The position numbers were made by a program, and so were the translations under genes. The notes under the pieces are model-generated. The model saw nothing but the letters and a program-made list of their open reading frames with translations, was not told the DNA's origin and did no database searches. A stretch of DNA of 64,000 bases. It comes from Oscillospiraceae bacterium. Lineage in GTDB: Bacteria; Bacillota; Clostridia; Oscillospirales; Ruminococcaceae. Below, one piece after another: positions 58,152 through 64,000 of this stretch. The first letter of the stretch is position 1; every line of letters starts with the position of its first letter. The stretch is from positions 1 through 64,000 of the forward strand of contig JAFRTG010000006.1 in assembly GCA_017427265.1 (NCBI GenBank), read 5' to 3'.

Positions 58152-58191
58152 AACAGCGCATACAGATTCTTTGCGGCCTGTATGCGCTGTT
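58152..58191 (+). terminator. Terminator of the surface operon
   Basis: 13-bp perfect stem AACAGCGCATACA / TGTATGCGCTGTT with a 14-nt loop. Confidence 0.72.
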
Positions 58192-58219
58192 CCGTTTCAC
58201 TGGAAAATATGCTCTCTGC

Positions 58220-58248
58220 TTGCTTTTTCCTGCGCGATGTGATATCAT
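58220..58248 (+). promoter_or_regulatory. Promoter of the YunG-like gene
   Basis: TTGCTT (58220-58225) - 17 nt - TATCAT (58243-58248). Confidence 0.6.
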
Positions 58249-58276
58249 ATAAACAGAAAGCGAAAGGAGCTTTATC

Positions 58277-58738
58277 ATGAAAACTTATCATTTCTTCGGA
58301 TGGGAATCCGCGGATGCAGAGATTACGGCATCCGCAGCCGCACATTATCCCGGTATCCGGACTCCGCGTGACCTGTACGACATTCTGCTGCAGCTGTGGT
58401 CGGCAGACAGCTGTGCGCCGCGTCTGCGGGACAAATGGAGTGCTGAGAATCCGACGCTCGGACAATGCTCCATTACAGCGTTTCTCGTACAGGATTTATT
58501 CGGCGGTTCGGTTTACGGCATTCTCCGTCCGGGCAGCAATTATCACTGTTATAATGCGGTTCCGACGCCGCAGGGAATATGTGTGTTCGATCTGACAAGC
58601 GAACAATTCGGGGATGAAGTGCTCTCCTATTCGGACAATCCGGAGCAGCTCCGCAGCGTTCATTTTGCAAAAGAGGAAAAGCGCCTGCGCTATGAAGCAC
58701 TGAAAGAGAAGCTGTACGAATTCTGCCATACCAATTAG
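58277..58738 (+). CDS. YunG-like protein
   Basis: 153 residues. The stretch WSADSCAPRLRDKW, NPTLGQCSITAFLVQDLFGG, SNYHCYNAVPTPQ and VFDLTSEQF matches the YunG family known from Bacillus subtilis, whose function is unknown. The Cys-His-Asp order (GQC, HCYN, FDLT) resembles a papain-like or transglutaminase-like triad, which is my inference. Soluble, no signal peptide. RBS AAAGGAGC before ATG 58277. Convergent with the CbrC-like gene across a terminator. Confidence 0.78.
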   Translation: MKTYHFFGWESADAEITASAAAHYPGIRTPRDLYDILLQLWSADSCAPRLRDKWSAENPTLGQCSITAFLVQDLFGGSVYGILRPGSNYHCYNAVPTPQGICVFDLTSEQFGDEVLSYSDNPEQLRSVHFAKEEKRLRYEALKEKLYEFCHTN

Positions 58739-58740
58739 TA

Positions 58741-58779
58741 TCAAACCGCCGTATTTCGATAAAAAATACGGCGGTTTGA
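58741..58779. terminator. Bidirectional terminator between yunG-like and cbrC-like genes
   Basis: Perfect 16-bp stem TCAAACCGCCGTATTT / AAATACGGCGGTTTGA with a 7-nt loop. Confidence 0.85.
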
Positions 58780-58786
58780 AGCATAT

Positions 58787-59353
<567 letters not shown>

Positions 59354-59357
59354 TTAT

Positions 59358-60002
59358 TTATAAACAGCCGTCCTGATTTCCGCGCACCGTCGTATAATAA
59401 AAGACCGCAAGCTGTGTCCGGTCGCGCAGGCCGAGCTTATCGAGCAATGTGCTGATATAGTTCCGGACAGTTCCCTCGCTGAAATACAGCTTTGCTGCAA
59501 TCTCCTTATTCGAGAGTCCGGCCGCAACCTGTTCTATAATTTCCTGTTCTTTCGCAGAAATGCCGTGTGCTTCAAAGTCAAAGGCTTCTTTCGGCTTTAT
59601 CAAATCAGGCAGCTTGCCGATAATCTGATCGCCGAATACACGCTGACCGCGCATCACAGCTTCAAGTGAAGGAGCAATAACCTCAAAGTCCTGCTTGAGA
59701 ATATATCCCTTTGCGCCCATATTGAGCGCGCTGATAATATATTCATCGTCCAGAAAGGTCGTCAGATAGAGGATTTTTGCTTCCGGATCACTCTGCAGCA
59801 GCTGCTTTCCGGCTTCAATTCCGCTCATGCCGTCCATCCGGATATCCATCAGAACAATGTCAGGATGGTGCTCGGCATAAAGGCTGATTGCCTCTGCGCC
59901 GCTGCTTCCGATTGCGGAAACCGTAATCTGACCTGTGCTCTCCAGTATTGTTTTCAGTGACATTGCAACCAGCTTGTCGTCATCAATTACAATGATATTC
60001 AT
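59358..60002 (-). CDS. NarL/LuxR-family response regulator
   Basis: 214 residues. Receiver with acidic residues VIDDDK, phospho-acceptor Asp53 in IVLMDIRMDGMSG, Thr in LYLTTFLDDE and Lys in YILKQDF. LuxR-type helix-turn-helix at about 145-210 (ISAKEQEIIEQVAAGLSNKE, LYFSEGTVRNYISTLLDKLG). It is the second gene of a two-component operon; its start lies 1 nt after the kinase stop region, with the RBS CAAGGAG inside the kinase gene. Confidence 0.92.
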   Translation of the reverse strand: MNIIVIDDDKLVAMSLKTILESTGQITVSAIGSSGAEAISLYAEHHPDIVLMDIRMDGMSGIEAGKQLLQSDPEAKILYLTTFLDDEYIISALNMGAKGYILKQDFEVIAPSLEAVMRGQRVFGDQIIGKLPDLIKPKEAFDFEAHGISAKEQEIIEQVAAGLSNKEIAAKLYFSEGTVRNYISTLLDKLGLRDRTQLAVFYYTTVRGNQDGCL

Positions 60003-60003
60003 A

Positions 60004-61068
60004 TTACTGCTCCTTGGAAATCGTCATGAAAATCTGAAAGCCGGATTCGGACGCCGTGAAAGATATGCGGCCGCCGACACTTGCAACGCGGTCTTTCATG
60101 TTGCGAAGTCCGATGCCGCCCCGTCCGATTTCTGCCGCCGTACCGTTGTCTTTGATCAGCAGCTGATAAAAAGCCGGGTGCTCCCGGAACACGATTTCGA
60201 TTTTGCTGCCGTTTGAGTGCTTGACGGCATTGGATATCCCCTCTTTCACAATGCCTGCAACACAGAGCTTGATTTCTCCGGGGATGTGTGCACCCGCATC
60301 ATAATTGACGGACACTTCAAAACGCTCATCGACTGCATCTGCCATTTCTGTGATAGCCTTGCGCAGATCAATCGAAGTATCATGCAGATCGTGCACGCTG
60401 GAACGGATGCTTGTCATAGCGCCGTCCAGCGTTTGTTTCAGCTCTGCAAGCGGTTCCTTGAGTGCTTCATCATGATTGATAATCTGCAGTGCACCGGTCT
60501 GCAGAATTGAGCGCGTCAGCATATGTCCGACATTGTCATGGATTTCCCGCGCAATGCGGTTGCGCTCCCGAAGTGTCGCAAGCCGGATCTCGTTATTCTG
60601 CGCTTCGGAAATCCGGTTGTTCTGCTCAGCCAGCTGCATGTTTTTCTCGGTAATCTCATCACGCAGCAAGGTCAGTTTCCCGACGGCAAGCTCCAGACCG
60701 GAGACTCTTCTGTAGATAATGGCAGCTGTGACCATACCGGCAATCACACATATGATCTGGCCGGACTGCAGAGACTCCGGATGCATCAGCACGGAAACTG
60801 CAGGTACTGCCGCCCACCATGTTTTCTCGCAAAGTGCATCATAAAACAGCAGCGGCAGAGCACAGAATATCGCCGGCAGCCATCCGCTGAGAACGCAAAC
60901 AACCACTATGATAACCGCAGCGACCCTCTTTCCGGTCAGCAGCTGAACAACAGCGGAAGCGGATACCGCAATCAGAAGCGAGGCAACCGTCAGGCTGTCA
61001 TCACCAAACATGAAAAAGGCCGGAATACAGATCAGCAGAATCGCTAATTTTTCAAGTAATCTGTTCAT
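60004..61068 (-). CDS. DesK/NarX-type sensor histidine kinase
   Basis: 354 residues. About four to five N-terminal helices (residues 8-120) with little outside sequence, as in kinases that sense the membrane state, then a coiled coil (about 125-165). HisKA_3 has His177 in RNRIAREIHDNVGHMLTRSI and the ATP domain has the N box GIVKEGISNAVKHSNG and G box IGRGGIGLRNMKDRV. It pairs with the NarL-type regulator downstream. Targets are not evident. It is the last host gene before the mobile element. Confidence 0.92.
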   Translation of the reverse strand: MNRLLEKLAILLICIPAFFMFGDDSLTVASLLIAVSASAVVQLLTGKRVAAVIIVVVCVLSGWLPAIFCALPLLFYDALCEKTWWAAVPAVSVLMHPESLQSGQIICVIAGMVTAAIIYRRVSGLELAVGKLTLLRDEITEKNMQLAEQNNRISEAQNNEIRLATLRERNRIAREIHDNVGHMLTRSILQTGALQIINHDEALKEPLAELKQTLDGAMTSIRSSVHDLHDTSIDLRKAITEMADAVDERFEVSVNYDAGAHIPGEIKLCVAGIVKEGISNAVKHSNGSKIEIVFREHPAFYQLLIKDNGTAAEIGRGGIGLRNMKDRVASVGGRISFTASESGFQIFMTISKEQ

Positions 61069-61093
61069 GCTGCATCACTCCCCTACCGATTCT

Positions 61094-61122
61094 ATTATAA
61101 CATATTAACCGTGAAATTTCAA
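61094..61122 (-). promoter_or_regulatory. Promoter of the NarL/DesK-type operon
   Basis: TTGAAA (61117-61122) - 17 nt - TATAAT (61094-61099). It marks the outermost clear host element beside the mobile element. Confidence 0.7.
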
Positions 61123-61162
61123 CCCTCACTGCGAAAATACGATGTTTTCGGGCGATTTCAGC

Positions 61163-61197
61163 GGTCAACATATCACTTTGGTCAACATTCGGTCAAC
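61163..61197. repeat. Three GGTCAAC direct repeats
   Basis: GGTCAACA (61163-61170), GGTCAACAT (61180-61188) and GGTCAAC (61191-61197), spaced 17 and 11 bp. They lie between the host kinase promoter and the integrase end, where an element end and its arm-type integrase or excisionase sites are expected. Confidence 0.5.
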
Positions 61198-61213
61198 TTT
61201 CATGACACTTCAA

Positions 61214-61250
61214 GATACAACAAGATAGACTTTACGCAACTTGTTGTATC
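61214..61250. repeat. 11-bp inverted repeat at the integrase 3' end
   Basis: GATACAACAAG (61214-61224) and CTTGTTGTATC (61240-61250), loop 15 nt, 3 bp from the integrase stop. No T-run. Candidate part of an attachment site; the duplicate site is not in the window. Confidence 0.5.
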
Positions 61251-61253
61251 CAG

Positions 61254-62447
61254 TCACACCGCTTCACGCTTCGGCATTTTCGGCATAGCTTTCGTGACAG
61301 CCTCACAACAGTGCAGATCGTTTTTCTTGAGTGTGTGAGAGTAAATTCTCAGTGTTACATCAGGACGTGCATGACCTGCTCTCTTAGCTGCGTCTGCAAT
61401 ACTGATACCAGCCTGCAACTGCAAGCTCACTGAAGTATGACGGAACATATGCGGATGAATCCTCGGAAGACCATTCTTCGCTGTAAAACTGTTGAGCCAG
61501 CTTCTCGCTGTCGCAGGATTGAGGAATGTGCCATATTTCTTCTGAGAAAAGAAAACTGCGTTATCCTCATAGTTCCATTTACTGCCATACTTCTCAGCCG
61601 TTTCATCATAGTAAAACCTGTACTCTCTGAGCATATCCATGATACCGCTGTCCATTGTTAGCCAGCGGTCGCCTGCATTTGTCTTGCAGCCGTCATGAAT
61701 ATGAGAGCCTGTCTTGTCAACGATAAAGTGCTTGCAGATGTGAATACGATTATTCTCAAAATCAATGTTTTCCCACGTCAGCGCACAGATCTCACCGATA
61801 CGGCATCCAGTCGCAAGCATTACACTGAACATGACCTGATACATATAATGCTTCTTGTCAGCGTACAGAGCGTTGAAAAATGCGTTGATGTCATCTTCTG
61901 AGAGCGCCTCGACTTCCTTCTGGTCACGCTTAGGCGGTGTCGCTGCACTCGCATAGTTGCGTGGAATCAGGTTTTCCTTGAATGCCATAGCAAGCATCGA
62001 ATGAATGAACAGGTGATACTGATAAACCGTAGCCTTTGACACGCCTGTGCTGAGCATATCGGAATACGCCTTGTTGATTGCTGCAGGGGTAAGCTGTTTG
62101 AGCTGGATATGCCCGATATAAGGAGCAACACGTTTTCTGTAGCCGGTATAGCTGTAGACCGTTGACGGCGAAAGCCCTGCCTTCTCCTTGATACCGATCG
62201 CATAATCGCAGTAGTTATCAAAGGTGATATGAGAATCGCTTGCGGTCTGTTCCTCGACCTGTTTCTCAAAGATGATACCCTGTTTTTCAGCGTTCTTCCT
62301 GTTCCATGTTTCGGTCTTATCGTGATCGTATTTGACTGACAGCGTTCTGAAAACCTGTCTGCCAGTCTGTGTGTCACGGTGATCGAACACCCTGATGCGA
62401 TAGGAAGTGATCTTCCCGTCTTTGTTTCTTCGTTCCTGAATATTCAT
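61254..62447 (-). CDS. Tyrosine recombinase/integrase of a mobile element
   Basis: 397 residues. An N-terminal arm-binding AP2-like domain (YRIRVFDHRDTQTGRQVF), a SAM-like core-binding domain (about 75-160, ITFDNYCDYAIGIKEKAGLS), then the catalytic domain with Arg in ATGCRIGEICALTWENID, HMFRHTSVSLQLQAG (HxxR) and AGHARPDVTLRIYSH (His and the Tyr nucleophile). The arrangement is that of Tn916/Tn1549-type and phage integrases. ATG 62447 overlaps the stop of a 16-codon ORF (ATGA), with AAGGTGG upstream. It reads toward the host kinase gene, so the element end lies between 61123 and 61253. Confidence 0.95.
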   Translation of the reverse strand: MNIQERRNKDGKITSYRIRVFDHRDTQTGRQVFRTLSVKYDHDKTETWNRKNAEKQGIIFEKQVEEQTASDSHITFDNYCDYAIGIKEKAGLSPSTVYSYTGYRKRVAPYIGHIQLKQLTPAAINKAYSDMLSTGVSKATVYQYHLFIHSMLAMAFKENLIPRNYASAATPPKRDQKEVEALSEDDINAFFNALYADKKHYMYQVMFSVMLATGCRIGEICALTWENIDFENNRIHICKHFIVDKTGSHIHDGCKTNAGDRWLTMDSGIMDMLREYRFYYDETAEKYGSKWNYEDNAVFFSQKKYGTFLNPATARSWLNSFTAKNGLPRIHPHMFRHTSVSLQLQAGISIADAAKRAGHARPDVTLRIYSHTLKKNDLHCCEAVTKAMPKMPKREAV

Positions 62448-62494
62448 CTAACCGCCACCTTTCTTGTCATGGCGGTGTTCACTGTCTTAAACAT
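62444..62494 (-). CDS. 16-residue leader peptide overlapping integrase start
   Basis: ATG 62494, behind CGGAACGGAGG, opens MFKTVNTAMTRKVAVR and stops at a TGA that overlaps the integrase ATG (ATGA). A promoter lies about 40 nt upstream. The strong ribosome site and coupled stop suggest that translation of this short frame controls integrase translation. Coding is inferred from signals only. Confidence 0.55.
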   Translation of the reverse strand: MFKTVNTAMTRKVAVR

Positions 62495-62531
62495 AAAACC
62501 TCCGTTCCGACAGCGAATATATCGTAGTATA

Positions 62532-62560
62532 ATTATACCATGATTCGCTTTTGTTGTCAC
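62532..62560 (-). promoter_or_regulatory. Integrase promoter
   Basis: GTGACA (62555-62560) - 17 nt - TATAAT (62532-62537) on the minus strand. Confidence 0.68.
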
Positions 62561-62601
62561 TACTCTTTTAGTGTTTCTTTTTGTAATTCTACATTTTAAT
62601 A

Positions 62602-62652
62602 GGTATGCTCTGGCAAAGGTTCTCTTTTTCGTGCGCAATGCCAAAGCATACC
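62602..62652 (-). repeat. 14-bp inverted repeat between excisionase-like and integrase genes
   Basis: GGTATGCTCTGGCA (62602-62615) and TGCCAAAGCATACC (62639-62652), one mismatch, loop 23 nt. It could end the excisionase transcript; a T-poor tail (TATTAAAATG) follows. It could also be a protein-binding site. Confidence 0.5.
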
Positions 62653-62664
62653 ATTTTTTCTTTC

Positions 62665-62940
62665 TCATGCAGCCCCGTTCAGATAGTCAAGCAGGGACTT
62701 CTTGCTGATCAGTATTTTTCCGCACTTGCCTTCACCCGTGCGGATGTAATGCACCTTTCCCTGCGTTACCAGCTTGCGGACGGTATGCTCAGAAAGTCCC
62801 TTTACAGCCTCGGTACACTCCTTAATGGTGAGCATTTCCATAGGCTGATCTTTCTCCTGCTTCTCGGCAGGCTCATCCTCCACCAGTTCAGTCAGCAGGT
62901 CGAGGATCTGGTCGATAATTTCCTGTTTGTTTCTTCTCAT
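62665..62940 (-). CDS. Excisionase-like helix-turn-helix protein
   Basis: 91 residues. The C-terminal half MLTIKECTEAVKGLSEHTVR, LVTQGKVHYIRTGEGKCGKI and LISKKSLLDYL is the helix-turn-helix_17/excisionase-type fold that directs integrase to excise. The N-terminal half (about 1-35) is an acidic helix (IIDQILDLLTELVEDEPAEK), longer than in minimal Xis proteins. Start ATG 62940 behind AAAGGAG. Order Xis then Int on one strand is usual in integrative elements. Confidence 0.85.
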   Translation of the reverse strand: MRRNKQEIIDQILDLLTELVEDEPAEKQEKDQPMEMLTIKECTEAVKGLSEHTVRKLVTQGKVHYIRTGEGKCGKILISKKSLLDYLNGAA

Positions 62941-63030
62941 AGCTTTATTCTCCTTTAGCTTCTCTTTATCTACGCTTATAGAGCGAGGGGATCGCTTTCT
63001 CTATCTGCCCCTCTATTGTGTTTGTTGTCT

Positions 63031-63088
63031 TATTGTTGTAGCTGTGCGGAACGGCAGGAGCCGTCCCACCTCACAGCTATTGTTGTAG
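63031..63088. repeat. Hairpin flanked by TATTGTTGTAG direct repeats
   Basis: TATTGTTGTAG at 63031-63041 and 63078-63088 flank a hairpin with arms AGCTGTG (63040-63046) / CACAGCT (63072-63078) and an inner arm pair GGAACGGC / GCCGTCCC. It lies between the coiled-coil and excisionase-like genes. Candidate Xis site, origin-like site or RNA element. Confidence 0.5.
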
Positions 63089-63095
63089 GATTGTC

Positions 63096-63410
63096 TCAAT
63101 CCTCGTAAGGGTTGCGCTTCTTGTCAAAGAACGAAGTCTGACCGTCCATCTCATCGCTGTCCTGAGCTTTTTCTGTATCGCTCTCGACAGTACTCTGAGC
63201 CGTAAGTTCCAAGAGCTTCTCAGGGTGCTGAGTGACAAGTTCAAAGAATGCCTTCTGGTCAAGCCCGAATGCGTCACGCACCCTTGCGAGCTGCATCTCA
63301 TTCAGTCTTGCATTGATCTTGTCGATCTCCGCACTGTCCTCACGCATACGCTTTTCCAAAGCATCACGCTTAGACAGGAGCTTCTTTGTCTGTTCTTCAT
63401 AGCTGAGCAT
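63096..63410 (-). CDS. Small coiled-coil protein of the mobile element
   Basis: 104 residues. An N-terminal coiled coil (about 3-45, EEQTKKLLSKRDALEKRMRE, EIDKINARLNEMQLARV), then FGLDQKAFFELVTQHPEKLL and an acidic tail. Size and layout recall DUF4315-type proteins of Tn1549/CTn-like integrative elements, but this is a weak likeness. ATG 63410 lies 9 nt after GGAAGGAG. Function unknown. Confidence 0.6.
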   Translation of the reverse strand: MLSYEEQTKKLLSKRDALEKRMREDSAEIDKINARLNEMQLARVRDAFGLDQKAFFELVTQHPEKLLELTAQSTVESDTEKAQDSDEMDGQTSFFDKKRNPYED

Positions 63411-63896
63411 AAATCTCATCTCCTTCCGTTTTGTTCTCTCCTTGTTCTGAGGACTTGTCCTCATACATCAATTATAGCGCGCAATGAAGCCGATTACCAG
63501 CCGCAATTGCGCATGAACTTTCGGTCAATCTCAGAACCAAACCAGTATAATTTCACCGGGCATTTTTCGGCAGCATCGGCGGAGCAATTATTATCATCAC
63601 GCCGCCTATCAGTGGGCGATGTAAAATACCCCTTCACTTTACTACCGGGAAATTTGGAAAAGTGGGGCATTTTTTTCGAAAAGTTCACAGAATGTTTACA
63701 AATTAGCACCTCACAGCGACCACACGAAAACATTTCCCACCTTACTACCGAGGAAATTCTGTTTGGGACAATGATTTCGAGAAATTTTTTGCCCGAAATT
63801 GAAATGTTCTCCGTTATGCCTAAATCGAAGTATAATTTTCTGTACGATTTACCGACAAAGTGCCTGCCGTCAGCATTGTGTCAGGAGCAGAAATTA
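63411..63896. other. Gene-poor AT-rich stretch of the mobile element
   Basis: No convincing gene. TATAAT on the minus strand near 63471-63476 may be the -10 of the coiled-coil gene. Two related minus-strand boxes, ATTTCCCGGTAGTAAAGTG (about 63635-63653) and ATTTCCTCGGTAGTAAGGTG (about 63737-63756), repeat about 103 bp apart. A short 79-codon minus-strand frame here has no ribosome site or likeness. Confidence 0.5.
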
Positions 63897-64000
63897 TCAT
63901 GGGGAATGTTCCTGTGTGAGTGCCAGATAGACCGTCTGCGGAACGGAGAACATCACTCCGAGCCTTACAATTTTATTGTCATAATAAACAGTTTTCCGCT
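63897..64000 (-). CDS. Possible C-terminal end of a gene cut by the right edge
   Basis: The minus-strand frame is open from base 64000 to a TGA at 63897-63899, giving about 34 residues (for example VRLGVMFSVPQTVYLALTQE). It could be the end of a gene lying mainly outside the window, or chance. No family can be named. Confidence 0.3.
   Translation of the reverse strand, partial: RKTVYYDNKIVRLGVMFSVPQTVYLALTQEHSP

Noticed and set aside
63494-63733. 79-codon minus-strand frame in the mobile element
   Set aside because: No ribosome site, odd composition and no likeness to element proteins.

Overview
The window reads as chromosomal DNA of a cellulosome-forming Ruminococcus (Bacillota, Oscillospiraceae), most like the R. 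champanellensis / R. flavefaciens group. This is inferred from moderate GC, Gram-positive style promoters (TTGACA - 17 nt - TATAAT) and GGAGG ribosome sites, and above all from six secreted proteins with dockerin modules: a CHAP/LRR protein, a clan GH-A-like hydrolase, two GH9 cellulases, an expansin and a GH43-like protein. A lipid-anchored GH16 glucanase is also present. No scaffoldin or cohesin gene is in view.

Layout. 1-2.4 kb: a carbohydrate esterase cut by the left edge, then a trmK-nif3 pair. 2.4-4.7 kb: a beta-type subunit of a sodium-pumping decarboxylase with a small gamma-like subunit and a membrane protein, behind a structured leader with a terminator. 4.8-9.5 kb: recG, three tRNA genes (Asp, Phe, Gly), an AraC/GyrI-type regulator and an anion transporter. 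9.6-13.7 kb: a dockerin protein, tmRNA, an S66 peptidase and smpB. 13.9-21.9 kb: housekeeping genes (PflX-like radical SAM protein, malic enzyme, YdcF-like protein, diaminopimelate dehydrogenase, HU, a histone-like tail protein, a class B PBP, an amidase). 22-27.4 kb: an OmpR-type two-component system with a very unusual sensor, a lipid-linked glycan flippase and azlCD. 27.5-38.4 kb: the plant cell wall block (GH-A-like enzyme, AEC permease, GH9 - rarA - GH9). 38.5-44.4 kb: secA, murD and a second copy of the trmK-nif3 pair. 44.5-51.3 kb: an acetyltransferase, dockerin-expansin, a TipA-like MerR regulator, GH16 and a GH43-like dockerin protein. 51.3-58.1 kb: a COG0523 GTPase, then surface genes (repeat-bearing transglutaminase, lipoprotein, MBOAT acyltransferase and AlgJ/X-like partner). 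58.2-61.1 kb: YunG-like and CbrC-like proteins and a NarL/DesK-type two-component system. 61.1-64 kb: one end of an integrated mobile element (tyrosine integrase, excisionase-like protein, coiled-coil protein) that runs out of the window.

How the genes fit together. The dockerin enzymes would be exported by the Sec route (secA is here) and docked on a scaffoldin encoded elsewhere. The GH9 enzymes, expansin, GH16 and GH43-like proteins suggest joint attack on cellulose, xyloglucan or mixed-linkage glucan, and side chains. The PBP, amidase, murD, ddh, flippase and MBOAT/AlgJ genes serve the cell wall and surface. The strongest items for a second look are the duplicated trmK-nif3 module with its duplicated promoter, the structured leader of the oadB operon, the Gln/Asn/Trp/Tyr-rich sensor kinase, the dockerin-expansin under its own promoter beside a TipA-like regulator, and the integrase leader peptide with its flanking repeats. 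I see no CRISPR array, rRNA gene or recognisable anti-phage system.
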